DNA of 64,000 bases from Maniola hyperantus (GCF_902806685.2 NC_048541.1:2353465-2417464); one strand, 5' to 3'. Positions 35,890 through 47,781 are shown, counted from the stretch's first letter. Notes: a model not told the origin generated them from the letters alone. Numbers and translations are program-made.

Positions 35890-36060
35890 AGAGAGAGCCA
35901 GCGCGTACCAGGCCTTCGTTATTTTATAAAAGCTGAAAATTTCTCTATGTATTGTCCCTAATACAGGGAGGAACGATCAGCGACTACGAAGTTTGGATCA
36001 TATTTTTGGGAGATAACAGATAATAACGATGTAAAAAATCTTGCGTCAGAGTATAAAGCC
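35890..36060 (+). mobile_element. TIR MITE 'ccttcgttatttt', copy 3, truncated
   Basis: The left end gccagcgcgtaccaggcctt and body gggaggaacgatcagcgact are clear. The right inverted end is missing. Confidence 0.6.
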
Positions 36061-36115
36061 TAATTCTTTTTATATTTTCTGTGGAACAGTGTAAGAAATC
36101 ACGTCATGTACCAGC

Positions 36116-36293
36116 TAGGTGATTCGCTAACTCAGTGTCTAACACAGAATGATAGCCACCGAGGTTGGTTGGTTCTACATTGCTGCTTCACTGGGTGGTA
36201 GCAAAATATTTTTTCGTAGAAAACCGTCAACGGATTAAAAAATGAGCTCTGTGGCTATCGTTCAGTGTTAGACACTGAGTTAGAGAATCACCC
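36116..36293. mobile_element. TIR MITE 'gtgattcgctaactcagtgt'
   Basis: Ends taggtgattcgctaactcag and ctgagttagagaatcacccc, with gtgtctaacac continuing the match. Inverted repeats are about 30 bp. Only one copy is seen here. Confidence 0.7.
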
Positions 36294-36594
36294 CACAGGT
36301 ACCTATTACCAGACACTGAGAATGAAGTCGGCCGAGCAAAATAAAAATAAGCAAACTAGAAATCAAAACGTGAATGAAGTGAAGAAACAATAGTTATTTT
36401 TTACTTGGTAGTGGTTTTGGAAGTCTGTTTTTTTAATATATGTTTTTTATATACGAGTTTTTACCTGCAACTAAATCCGCTATAGCCTATAGCACACGGG
36501 AATAGTGTAGCTATCGATTATACTGAGAGAATTTTCGAAATGGGATGAATAATTTTGGAAATGACTACCTACATCCAAACTTTACCTCTTTACA

Positions 36595-36780
36595 TCTTTA
36601 TATATAAAACATGAATCGCTGAATGCGTTTCTGATCGCAAATCTCGAGAACAGCTGAACCGATTTCGCTAATTCTTTTTTTATAATATTCCTTGAAGTAC
36701 GAGGATGGTTCTTACGGAGAGAAAAAATTAAAAATTCTGAATCGACTGTTAGGCGGTACGAAGTTCGCCGGGGCAGCTAG
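36595..36780 (+). mobile_element. Helitron-like family C, copy 2
   Basis: TCTTTATATATAAAACATGA to ggcagCTAG|T, with the same hairpin as the copy at 28496. Confidence 0.75.
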
Positions 36781-36793
36781 TCTTAGTATAGAA

Positions 36794-37040
36794 CTAGCTT
36801 ATGCTCGCGACTTCGTCCGCGTGGACTACAAAATTTTAAAACCCTATTTCACCCCCTTAGGAGTTGAATTTTCAAAAATCCTTTCTTAGCGGATGCCTAC
36901 GTCATAATAGCTATCTGCATGCCAAATTTCAGCCCGATCCGTCCAGTAGTTTGAGCTGTACGTTGATAGATCAGTCAGTCAGTCAGTCAGTCAGTCAGTC
37001 AGTCAGTCAGTCAGTCACCTTTTCCTTTTATATATATAAG
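36794..37040 (-). mobile_element. Helitron-like family A, left member of a tandem pair
   Basis: CTAG at 36794. The microsatellite (AGTC) is about 12 units. The body is identical to the next copy over about 190 bp. Confidence 0.8.
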
Positions 37041-37073
37041 AGAAGAAGAGAAGAAGATAAGATAAGAATAGAA

Positions 37074-37296
37074 CTAGCTTATGCTCGCGACTTCGTCCGC
37101 GTGGACTACAAAATTTTAAAACCCTATTTCACCCCCTTAGGAGTTGAATTTTCAAAAATCCTTTCTTAGCGGATGCCTACGTCATAATAGCTATCTGCAT
37201 GCCAAATTTCAGCCCGATCCGTCCAGTAGTTTGAGCTGTACGTTGATAGATCAGTCAGTCAGTCAGTCAGTCACCTTTTCCTTTTATATATATAAT
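37074..37296 (-). mobile_element. Helitron-like family A, right member of a tandem pair
   Basis: CTAG at 37074. It has the same sequence as the copy at 36794 but a shorter AGTC tract. A purine-rich spacer (agaagaagagaagaag) lies between them. Confidence 0.8.
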
Positions 37297-37579
37297 ATAG
37301 AAATATAGATATATAGATAGATATAGATACATAGATTAGATATTTTTGATAGAGGTGTTTAAGCTATGACGTAGCGGAGTGCACAGGAATTTGTAACAGA
37401 TTACTTTCTCTGCTCTCCGTCTGACCGCTTCGCGTCGACATATCAATGACACTTTCGTTCGTAATACCAACGTAATCCACGCAACCACGCGGGTTTAAAT
37501 CTAATATTACTGCACATGTTTCTATCCACTGAATTACTTAGATAGCATTATGAAATTTTGTTTGCGTTTTGCTTTAAAA

Positions 37580-38062
37580 TCTGTATATATAAAATTCAAA
37601 GTCCTGACTGACTGACTGACATATATATCAACGCACAGCCTAAACCGCTGGTTCTAGAGACATGAAATTTGGAGGGTGTGTTCTTTGTAAAGAGCAGGTA
37701 TCCACTAAGAAAGGATTTTTTGAAATTCCACCCCTAAGTGGGTTAAATGGGGGATGGAAGTTTGTACTAAAGTCCGTCATTTTTGAAGTTACATCGATGA
37801 AAATTGGTATTTAAGCTTTCGATCAAAAAGAAATAAATATGTATTTCACGATTTTTGGAAATTCTACTACCAAGGGGGTTAAATAGGGGATGAAAGTTTG
37901 TATGAAAATCCGTCATTTTTCAAGTTATTTGCATGAAAATTGGTATTTGGGTTTTCGGCAACAAATGAAGAAATATGTTTTTCAGGATTTTTGGAAATCA
38001 ACCCCCCCCCCCCCCTCGATTTTCTAAATTACACCCGAGCGAAGCCGGGGCGGGTCAGCTAG
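37580..38062 (+). mobile_element. Helitron-like family D with poly-C run
   Basis: It begins TCTGTATATATAAAATTCAA, with a CTGACTGACTGAC tract. The body has several 'gaaattggtatttgg' repeats, and it ends gaagccggggcgggtcagCTAG|T. A 14-15 base C homopolymer is at about 38003-38016. Confidence 0.75.
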
Positions 38063-38197
38063 TGCCTTATAATTAGATACATACCATAATATACCTACAT
38101 ATAAAGACAGAGCTCTAAGGAAATAAGTTGTTTCCTGTCAAAGGGAAGAAAACTTGCAGAAATTTCCTTACTACGATTGTTTACATAGTGTTACGGT

Positions 38198-38329
38198 GGT
38201 TACGCACTGATCCGATCCGAGTCAGTGAAAATACGTTCCTTTTTGTTTTGTATGGTAGCTTCTGAGATATGTCGTAGATATATTTTATTTCCGTATTATC
38301 ACGGGTTCGGATCGGATCAGTGCGTGATC
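38198..38329. mobile_element. Palindromic MITE 'acgcactgatccgatccga'
   Basis: ttacgcactgatccgatccg on the left and cggatcggatcagtgcgtga on the right are inverted. Short, and similar in layout to 4665-4793. Confidence 0.65.
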
Positions 38330-38397
38330 TCTGTATAAGTATGGTAAAAATGCTGGCGAAGTTGCCAAATCTAAATTCAAGCAACGCAAGCGTTTGC

Positions 38398-38551
38398 GTG
38401 CATGGCTGAGTTCTCCATAATGTTCTCAAATGTGTGCAAAGTCTTCCAATCCGCATTTAGCCAGTGTGGTGGACTAAGGTCTAAACTCTTCTAACTCTGA
38501 GAGGAAAGTCATGCTTAGACCGACGATAGGTTAAGATGATGATGATGACCG
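38398..38551 (+). mobile_element. SINE family C tail
   Basis: gagttctccataatgttctc, gccagtgtggtggactaagg and a gatgatgatga end. The head is missing. Confidence 0.55.
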
Positions 38552-38600
38552 TAAGCACAATAGGTGTACCTGAATTATTTTCTATCCTAGATCCTATCTG

Positions 38601-38719
38601 CCCCCCAATTGTGCAAGAAAAACGTTTTGTAATCAATCGTCAACAAATTCTGCCCTTTGATTGGCTGTGAGAAAATGTAAACAGCGAATCAACAGCGTTT
38701 TCTTACACAATTGGGGGGC
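38601..38719. mobile_element. TIR MITE 'ccccccaattgtg', copy 2
   Basis: ccccccaattgtgcaagaaa and ttcttacacaattgggggg form the ends. The centre contains ctttgattggctgtgagaaa. Confidence 0.75.
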
Positions 38720-38926
38720 ACATTCCGACTTTTATTTCTTTATTTAAAAACTTTGCAAGTAAGTTTCAGCGTGTATTATGTTAAAATATTTTGAGCAGGT
38801 ACGTTAACCCAGATATTATACTAATACATTAGCTCAACATTCCATTGTATGCATATGTATTTCATCAAGTGTATACTGTATAGCTCGCCAGCACACTTTG
38901 TATCAAAGGGGCGTATTTAATCAATT

Positions 38927-39267
38927 ACGACCTCCCTGGCGCAGTGGTGAGCACTGTGGTCTTAATAGTGGGAGGTCCCGGGTTCGATTCCTGGCAGGGG
39001 TTTGGAATTTTATAATTTCTAAATTTCTGGTCTGGTCTAGTGGGAGGCTTCGGCCGTGGCTAGTTACCACCCTACCGGCAAAGCCGTGCTGCCAAGCGAT
39101 TTAGTGTTCCGGTACGATGCCGTGTAGAAACCAAAGGGGTATGGGTTTAATAAAAACTGCCATACCCCTTCCAGGTTAGCCCGCTATCATTTTAGACTGC
39201 ATCATCACTTACCACCAGGTGAGATTGCCCTCAAGGGCTAACTTGTATTTGAATTTAAAAAAAAAAA
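38927..39267 (+). mobile_element. tRNA-derived SINE family A, copy 3
   Basis: Complete from acgacctccctggcgcagtg to the poly-A, with the B box GGTTCGATTCC. Confidence 0.8.
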
Positions 39268-39431
39268 TTAGTCATGCGGTTATTTTTGCAAGTGGCAAGT
39301 CACTTTATTAAGCTAAATTTATTGTTCGTGTGTGTCTTAGTCTAGTTTTAATTGCGAAAATAAAATAGGGTCATAACTCATAACTTATTGTAAACACTAA
39401 ACTATTTGAGTAATTTTGGTTGTTTTAGCGT

Positions 39432-39680
39432 TTAAACTACCGTGAGTGATTTCCATTATAAATACGATCTGTCCCGGCTTACTCACGTGTGTAGTCGACG
39501 TTAGCCCGACTAGTTTCGAACCCATCCGGGGTCCTTTTTCAAGGGAGTCCGTCCGCGCGCAGTCAAATCGCGGCGCGTGCGCGGACGGACTCCCTTGAAA
39601 AAGGACCCCGGATGGGTTCGAAACTAGTCGGGCTAACGTCGACTACACACGTGAGTAAGCCGGGACAGATCGTATTTATA
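39432..39680. repeat. Long near-perfect palindrome (104-bp arms)
   Basis: After the lead-in taaactaccgtgagtgattt, arms at 39457-39560 and 39577-39680 are complementary at 103 of 104 positions around a 16-base loop. The arms contain tcgacgttagcccgactagt. A transcript across it would fold into a long hairpin. A partly deleted relative is at 2186-2318. Confidence 0.9.
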
Positions 39681-39769
39681 ATTTTGGTTGTAGTAGCGCC
39701 AAGGAATAAATTTATTACCTAACAGGTTATTTATTACTTTTTAAGTTAAGTATCCTTTGCAAAACTAAG

Positions 39770-39960
39770 CTGTGATAGCCTAGTCGTTAGCACGTCTGGA
39801 CCTTTAACTTTTTGGAGCTATGTGCATTTTAATTCATTAAATATCACTTGCTTTAACAGTGAAGCCGGCCAAAACATTTCTCACTCTGAGAGGAGACCAG
39901 CGCTCGTTAGTGAACCGGCGATGGGTTGATCATGATGATGATGATGATGGTCGTTTGCAA
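39770..39960 (+). mobile_element. SINE family C, internally deleted
   Basis: gtgatagcctagtcgttagc head, actttttggagctatgtgca body and a (GATGAT) tail. The B box region is lost. Confidence 0.65.
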
Positions 39961-40347
39961 CGCAATGCATTGGTTTATTTGCACCATATAAAATCTAGTT
40001 ATGCCTAGCGGTTTATAGCAAAATGTGTTTTTATTTCTTATGTAGGTATCAAAGTAATTTCTTCTGCAAAGTAATACCTAGATCTGCCTAAATCCAACTT
40101 ATTTATGTTTAGTTCATCCTAAGTCGTCCTTCCATCCTTAGTCCTATAAGTTTTTTCAACCATGCCCATTAAAATAATAATGTGATTACATATACAAAGC
40201 AATCCATCATCTTAACGACGTAGGTAAATTACCTCAGTAGCAAAACATCATTGATTTCTAGCTGAAGAATAAAGACTGAAACAAATAGAACGCGTGTGCG
40301 GAATGATAGCAACCAGTGCGGATTCTTTAAATTGTAATTTATGGAAC

Positions 40348-40643
40348 TGTACCCGTAGTACAAGATTTTACGTCTCACCAAACGAAACCAAATTCGAGAG
40401 TCGAAATACTTCCGCGTTACAGTAAAATGGACCTAAACAGCCTTGAATTGAAGTCAAATATTCAATGCCACTGATTTTAATTTCGCAATGTTTCCGCTTG
40501 GAGCGCTGGCTGTAGAAGTGTAGACAAACTTGAGCTTTAAAACAAGGCATTTAAGATCCAGTTTACTGTAACGCGGAAGTATTTCGACTCTCGAATTTGG
40601 TTTGGTTTGGTGAGACGTAAAATCTTGTACTACGGGTACTGTA
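40348..40643. mobile_element. MITE with about 80-bp terminal inverted repeats
   Basis: tacccgtagtacaagatttt at the left, aaaatcttgtactacgggta at the right. Inside, cgaaatacttccgcgttaca is repeated in reverse near 40567. The centre is unrelated to other elements here. Confidence 0.8.
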
Positions 40644-41379
40644 CACATAATAACACTATGTTCCTCCCTGACTGGATTTCAGCTACGCTCAGAAAGACTA
40701 CCCAACTATGTAGGATATATTATAGTGCGTAAGCGTTTGCGCAAATACAAGACGTGCATTGTCTATTCCCTTATCTAGTGGTACCAAAACTTTGCTGTAA
40801 TAAAAAATCTATTTTATTCTACTCTTTTCTATTCTAGCAAATCCTACATAATGTGTTCAATCAGTGAGACGCTGATGACTTGCTATCCAGAATTCGCCGC
40901 GCGTTATGTATGTCTCTCGCTTGAAAAGTATAAAATGACATCCGGTTTTATAATTCCACAGTATAGCAATTTTGATTGCAGTTTATACCACACTTTCCTG
41001 GCCTTATAATTCGATACCACTAATCTAATATCTAGACGCAATTTCAGCCATCCAGATCAGAAACAGGTTATAACGGTCTACTTTCTAAATGATATTGTCA
41101 ACGCAACGCTGATACTTGACCCACTTCGGCATCTAAATTAAAATCTCCGCCATATTTACAATGCGATTTTTGTTCACCGAACTATTCAAAACAAATAAAG
41201 GTGTTAAGGTTACTTGTGAAAAGCGGTAAGACAAGAAAATGCATTTTTTGACATGGTAAAAACTTGATGACTGAAACTTGTTTGCAAGTCTCATAATTTA
41301 ATAAACTAGCTGACTCACCCCGGTTTCGTATGGGTTAACATAATATAAAATTTCTTCTTTTTTTAATTTTTGGAATACT

Positions 41380-41591
41380 AGTTTATGGTCGCGACACACT
41401 GTCCGCGTGGACACACTAATTTAAAACCCATATTTTACCCCCTTAGGGATTGAATTTCCAAAAAATCGTTTCTATATGAATGCCAACATCATAATGGCTA
41501 TCTGCATGCCAAATTTCATCTCGCTCCATCCAGTAGTTTAAGCTGTGTGTTGATAGATGAGTCAGTCAATTTTTCCTTTTATATATTTAGA
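41380..41591 (-). mobile_element. Helitron-like family A, diverged
   Basis: It has ctagtttatggtcgcgacac at the left and cttttatatatttaga at the right. The AGTC tract is nearly lost. Confidence 0.65.
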
Positions 41592-41594
41592 TTA

Positions 41595-43025
41595 AATAAA
41601 AATTAGAGAAGCTTCTCTACCACTATGCAAAAGACTCGGAGTAGTGCAGTTAAAAAGACTTCAACGCGCTACAGTCATCCATAAGGTAATAATATTGTAA
41701 TCATTATTGTAAATAAATAATTTTTTAAATTGCATGTGTACATATAATAACAATCGATTTAGAATAAATAAAACATGATTTATACTAAAGTATAATAATA
41801 GTTTTACTTATTTATTTATAACAAAACACAGTTTCCTGCTAGGCATTCCGTGGTAGATAAATAATTATGCTAATCAAACGTACTTGTAAAAGTTTATTTG
41901 AATAAATTAGTCTCTATTTTTAGAACATTTAGACAAAATATAATACTATCCGAATCTATAACACTTCGTAAGCCATTGGTTAGCTTTTTAATTATTATTT
42001 TTTCAAGAATTTAAATCACAAGACGTGTGTGCAAAAACCAAACCAATTCACTGTTTTGTATAAAACAATCTTATACTCTTTATAATGCAAATGGTATATT
42101 TTCAATACAGAAAAATAAGCGCTATTTACAGAGATATAACGTTCTGAATCCTTTACTACCCTACAAGGACGCAGGTACTTTCACCGGTGACTCGAGCAGT
42201 TTAAGCCTTTCTTTTGTATGGAAGCCATTTTTGGACTGCATTTACAATTCTTTGGCAAGCTTGTAGCTTCAAAGGAAAATCTTGGACTTCCGTAATCCGG
42301 TTCTGAGTTCTGACTCAATCAGTTTTGTTCAGGAACTGAAATCTTGAAACTTTTCAACGTATAGTTTAGGAATATTTTTTTTATCACGATGTAATTTTTT
42401 TACCAAAAGATTTATTTATACTATATCTTTCTGTCAACTAAACATTTCAGAATTTACATTTCATTTTATAAATCATCATCATGATCAATCCATTTCCGGT
42501 CCTGCTGAGTTCGGATCCCTCTCAAAATGAGAACAGTTTTTACTTTTTATAAAAAAAAATAGTCATATATATTCATATATTTACAAGCATACTTTTTAAG
42601 CGGATATATAAAAATCCGCTTTTATAACCTAAGTTTAAATTTTTAAAAAACATTCGTAAACCTGTTCATTTTAATTTATATCGAATAGTGTTAATAAATT
42701 AAAAATCATGGACAGCAAAGTGACATAACAGTTCGTAATAACATTATGCAGCGATTTGGTGAATAAAATATTCTGAATAAAATGTTTAGTGTGACGCGAA
42801 CTCGCTTTCTATTACATTCCGATGCGTCAAAAGTTCTTTTTTGGCTGAACTTCAATCTATATTTATAAAATCAACTAGGGAAAGAAGATTGTAAAAAATT
42901 GTTACTTATTGTCATTTTTTTGGCATTAGGTACATTTATATATCTCAGTAACAGATGTTGGTGACGTTAAATTACGCCCGAAATTAATATTCCATAATCA
43001 ATATGTTTGTAAAGTCAAAAAAGAT
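41595..43025. other. Gene-free AT-rich stretch
   Basis: A 79-codon plus-strand frame at 42027-42266 has no family resemblance and no supporting splice sites. Only a SINE fragment (42470-42540) is recognised. Confidence 0.5.
42470..42540 (-). mobile_element. SINE family C tail fragment
   Basis: atcatcatgatcaatccatt and cctctcaaaatgagaacag only. Confidence 0.45.
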
Positions 43026-43029
43026 TTTG

Positions 43030-43320
43030 GAAAAAAACCGGTCAAGTGAGTGTCGGACTCGCACACGAAGAGTTCTGCACCATCGTACAAGAAATCTCAA
43101 ACCAATATACCTAATAAGCAAGTTAATGACGGACAGCGTCCTCTTGAACTGATTTAAGTAGTAAACTGCTTAATTCGGGAACACACTTTTTATCTTTAAT
43201 TTATTCGTGATAGAACCACAATTTCACGGTTTCACCTCAACAGACAGACAAACAGACAGACAACGAAGTGACCTTATAAAAGGGTTCCTTTTTTTCTCCA
43301 GAGATACGGAAACCTAAAAA
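43030..43320 (+). mobile_element. 'gtgcgagtc' repeat, diverged copy
   Basis: accggtcaagtgagtgtcgg at the left and agatacggaaacctaaaaa at the right, with internal deletions. Confidence 0.55.
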
Positions 43321-43535
43321 CACAAAACTGTTAGTATTCGCTACTCACAAATTTACTTTTACTTCCATTTGCTTAAGACATAAAGACCATGCTGCACTAT
43401 GTACTATGTATGTACCTACCTACATTGCAAATGCACACAAAATCTACTTTCAAAGCTCAGCTGAGGCAACTTGAACCTCTTATCCAATTTTAAATTGAAA
43501 TAATTAAGTAAGTATACAATAGTAATTATAAATAA

Positions 43536-43863
43536 CTAGCGACCCGCCCCGGCTTTGCATGGGTGCAATGTAGATACTAATGTGGTATCAGTGAGGAGTG
43601 ATTAATAATCCATACCTCCATACTAACATTATTAAGCAAATTTTCGATAGAAGCTTGATTTCTTCCGACATTTTGTTCTAATATCGTCATATTTCAACAA
43701 ATTAACACAAACCAATATTAAACTATATCTGTAAACCTTCCTCTTGAATCACTCTATCTATTGGTGAAAACCGCATTAAAATCCGTTGCTTAGTTTAAAA
43801 GCTCTACGTGTTCAAACCTACATACAGACAGCGGGAAGCGACTTTATTTTATACTATGTAGAG
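43536..43863 (-). mobile_element. Helitron-like family E
   Basis: CTAG at 43536 is followed on + by cgacccgccccggctttgca (hairpin). The other end on the minus strand is TCTACATAGTATAAAATAAA. Confidence 0.6.
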
Positions 43864-44382
43864 ATTAACGAGTCTAAAATATTGTTAATTAAAAACCAAT
43901 CAATATTAAGGCACAAGGTACTACCTACTAAGTAGCATTCAAAATATGCTTTAATTCGGAAATGTTACATTAAATTTAAGAGGCCAATTTTGTTTACAAA
44001 AGTACATTCCAACTAATAGGTTGTTCATTCTTCACTTTAAATTTTAAAACCTTAAAAACTTTATAAGTGAGCAATAATAGACGCAATCAAACAAATGTAG
44101 AAACAAGGTTGAAATGAAACTGAATAATTTAATTCAATTCAAGTCTGTTTAATTTAACTCACCGCTATTTTTTTCCAGTCTTTGAATGAAGATTTCGTTA
44201 CAAAAACAAATAACCGCTTTGTTATGAAACTAAAAAAAATTGATAGTCTCGTTTAGCTATAAATAAAGCATAATTTTACCTTTTTTCAATTCATCATCTG
44301 CTTTTGGTTTCTATTTTTAAATACGTCGTTTACGTAGGATAAATATAAATTGTAAAAAATAGACATAACAGATTAAAAAAAG

Positions 44383-44470
44383 TGGTGATAGCCTCCTAAA
44401 AGTTAAGACGTCGGCCCCTATTTGGGAGACCGGAGTTTGGGAGAGCTAAGTCTAGAAAAATGCCTGTTAA
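44383..44470 (+). mobile_element. SINE family C head fragment
   Basis: gtggtgatagcctcctaaaa and aagacgtcggcccctatttg with a damaged B box. Confidence 0.4.
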
Positions 44471-45446
44471 CATAAAAAGGTGAATAGTAAATACCTAATT
44501 AGTGAATATTTAAAATAGGTATTACATAACTGATCTAAACTAACGCAAGAAAGCGATGTAAACCTCCACTTTCATCAGTTTAAAGCGATGCTCATCAGAT
44601 TATGTTCATAATTTCAATATGCAACATCATAATGTTACACACTATTATAATTTCTTGAGATTTTCATGTAATCTCTGCTCTCTGCATAATATTATGTAGG
44701 TACATATAAAGTCAGCATGCCGTATCTGTTTGTTAGCGCTAATTTCGAAAAGTGCCAAACGAATTTTAATCAAGTTGTCGCCAATAGGTACCTACTTACA
44801 TAGAGTAGATTTCACATATGCCACCAAACGAATCCGGTCCAAAAAGCCTTTGCCTTGACAAAATCAGTAACACTTCTCAGACGTGGGCGCGCTTGGAGCC
44901 CTCGTAGCTTTAGTTTCAAGTACGTATTAATTGTCACCACTATATTACAAATTAACAATTTTAACCATCAGTAAGCGTAAAATTTTACCTATTCTGAATA
45001 AATAATTATTCGAAAAAATGAAGAGATCGCTTGATCAAGATCACGTAAAATAAAACCTAATGCACCTGTAAGTAGGTAATTTTTACTTATGTTGCACTTA
45101 TTTGAAACAGTGAAGATTAAAAAGTTTCTGGAGCTATAATCTAGTGCAATTAATCATGATTTACTCATCAGTTTAGGTCTACTTATAATAATGAGCTATC
45201 GAAATAGAAAATGCGGCGTTAAACTCGCTGTTGCAATTGAATGCGATATCAAGTTTGTTTAGTAACTTCTCCTCAGTTTATCGCTCTAGTTTTTTGACCA
45301 GTTTTCAGCCATCTGGAACCGGATGTAGCAAACGTGGTTCGTGGCTAATAGATACGCTTAAACGAAAGTATTTTCACACTTTTAAATATATTTAATAATA
45401 ATTTAGGCCTAAACTATTTCAAACTAAATATTTGTATATACCTACT

Positions 45447-46035
45447 TAATAATGCGAATGTTTACCTGTTTGATGAGTTTCCTTTACCATAAAAAAAACC
45501 GCTGAGTCGATTTCATTGAAAGTTTACTTTTGCACACTCAGACATAACTTGCATTTTCGGGCCTGATGTACTTAGGCTTTACCGAGGAAATATAAAATAT
45601 TCCCAAGGAAAAATAGAGAGACTTGAAAATTACACACATTTTTAACCGACATCTCACTGATATAAATGTGAGTGTAAAACTATGGATATTATGTTTAGCG
45701 ATATTATTGAATTATCTGGAAAACTACTTAGAATAGGTTTGGGAAATTCATTTACTGTTTGATGGAAATATTATTCTTACAATTAATTAAAATTACACAG
45801 GTAAAAAGATAAACTGACTAACCAATATTAAAGTACATAACTATACAACTTAAACCGCTTTGCCTAGAGACTTGAAATTTTGCAGTGAATGTTCGCTATA
45901 ACGTAGACCCCTGAAGTTTCATCCAAGCAGATGGCAGAGCCATGGTGGGTTAACTACTTACTTAGTATAAAAAAACGTGATACTCGAGGGAAGCGAAAAA
46001 CATGACACTTGAGCGAAGCGAGGGCAGCTGGCTAA
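45447..46035 (+). mobile_element. Diverged Helitron-like remnants
   Basis: taataatgcgaatgtttacc near 45450 resembles family B. ttgaaattttgcagtgaatg, then gagcgaagcgagggcagctg near 46015, resembles families D/E. The termini have decayed. Confidence 0.35.
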
Positions 46036-46319
46036 TTGATAAATCTATCCACGCGGAACCTTTTGACGAAGTTGTAGCGTTTTTCATAATATTGAAATCG
46101 ATTGCTAATTTGTTATTGATTTCTTCTGTAGATTCAACTTAGTAATGCTTATTACCAAGAAACAGTGATTAACTTGAAACAAAAACACCACTGATTTTTG
46201 CTTACGAATAGTTTATTCAAATTTTTCATGGAGATTGACACGAAAACGTTTGAAATTTCAGTTTAGGCTGTATGAAAATAGTTTTATTCCGTAGTAAAGT
46301 TACACTAGGATATTAGAAA

Positions 46320-46505
46320 GCTAAGTTTTTTGGCTAGCATGAGATGGGCAGACCAAGCGAAGGCTGCGATGGACGTCTCCTTAGATACATGAGTGCACAA
46401 GGCAGGCATCAGAGAAGAATGGAGACACATTGTTTAGCGTACCATAGCACTCCAGTGACGACCACGACCGCTATGTCAAGAGCCTAACGACAAAGAAGAA
46501 GAAAA
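46320..46505 (+). mobile_element. LINE 3' end fragment (RTE-like)
   Basis: gggcagaccaagcgaaggct reads Gly-Arg-Pro-Ser, and a frame continues to caaagaagaagaaaaag, a tail typical of retroposed ends. Confidence 0.5.
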
Positions 46506-46899
46506 AGTTTTTTGAGATTAAACTTTATGGAAAAGGAGCGGAAAGCTCAAAGCTTGTTATAATTATTATTTTATCTTGCAGCAAAATTAAATCAGTTACT
46601 TAGTCGTGACTGCGGCCACACTCATGGTCGGCTATTTAGAAAGCGTAAGATACGATTTTAACTCTTATTGGGTAATAACTAGAGGCTACTTAGTGCTTAC
46701 AAATAAAATTATGCAAAACACCCTCTCCACGGTCCGAGGCTTACCTTTGTAATGTTCGGGTTTTATTCTCAAAAACAAACTTGCACTGATTTATTTTATG
46801 TGAAATTCACCATCGTTCCTGGCACTGTGAAGATACACCTGTGTCACTAATAGTTAGAAAAAAAATCACGTCACACACCCCCGCTAGAACGCGGCATTT

Positions 46900-47445
46900 T
46901 CAAAGTTGCGTCCGAAAACCGATTTTCCGCTGATTAGATGTCAACGGCCGCGGCGCAATCCGGGTACTGCTGTACCAAGTGTCGCAGAGTTTCGGCGCTT
47001 TTCGCGCCAGTGCACAGCCGTTGCACTGTAATAAATTAAATCGGTTTGCGAACGCAAATTTGAAATGTGGCGGGAACTGTGCGTACGTCGAGCGTGCGTT
47101 GCTGCGGCAGTATACGCGAGGAACGGTCGGTGCGCGAGGAGCGACTGTGGTCACTTTTGCTCTCGCGACATTCTCTGTCCACCTGGCGTGTGTTAGACAC
47201 ATTAACCGTGATATTTACACCACCACCCTAGCGTGAGCCGCTCCACTAAAGCACCGGCCCCATCCTGCGCAGCTGTAACTCGCCTGAAAGAGATCACGTT
47301 ACACTGGAGGCTTGCGTTATAAATATATAGCGCAAACAAGTAGACGCATGCAGAATATCCTTTCAGCTTAAGTTTAGCAATTGACCGTTGTTCGCCAGTA
47401 ATGAGTGCCTAGAAGCTCTTTGTTTGTCCGTCGAAGTAAATCACG
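46900..47445 (+). promoter_or_regulatory. GC-rich candidate promoter and 5'-UTR exon upstream of Pld
   Basis: In an AT-rich neighbourhood, 46900-47280 is notably CpG-rich, with runs such as GGCCGCGGCGC. The only open frames are short and overlap on both strands, so I read it as a promoter/5'-UTR and not as coding sequence. A donor-like CACG|GTACGT at 47446 could end a non-coding first exon. It could equally serve an unseen transcript on the other strand. Confidence 0.35.
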
Positions 47446-47781
47446 GTACGTGTGTAAAAATATTGCTTTTCCCAATTTTCTAGAAAGATAAAAGAGTGAA
47501 ACTTCGGCTACCGTCCTAGTTATGAAACGTTTCTTAGGATGTTAGATAATAATGGCCTTTATTTTAGATGCAGAGCACGTGCACTCACTTAAATATTAGG
47601 ACAGTAGGTAGTCAGACGTCTTTGAAAACAATGAGGGCCATAGCAGACATGATACTTCAAGCATCAGCGAGTCGCGATTTTTACCCTTGCCATCGAGTCA
47701 CACCCAGAGCAGCAAAGTAAATCGCACTATGAGAAGTAAAAGAATAGAGGGTACATATGATTATTACGTAGGTAGGGAGGT

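Larger units (their letters stand above)
33630..35890. other. Stretch without a gene apart from listed repeats
   Basis: 33630-34095 and 35320-35885 are AT-rich and contain no recognisable feature. Confidence 0.5.
43870..46860. other. Mostly gene-free stretch
   Basis: Old, diverged repeats only: a SINE head at 44383, a relative of the 27618 coding-like repeat at 44900-44990, Helitron remnants from 45447 and a LINE end at 46320. No exon is seen. Confidence 0.5.

Noticed and set aside
36970..37018. Regular AGTC repeats reminiscent of a CRISPR array
   Set aside because: It is a simple tetranucleotide microsatellite in a Helitron, without repeat-spacer structure, in a eukaryotic genome.
46900..47236. 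Overlapping 100- and 85-codon frames on both strands
   Set aside because: Both result from low stop frequency in a GC-rich promoter-like block. Neither shows a domain or splice support.
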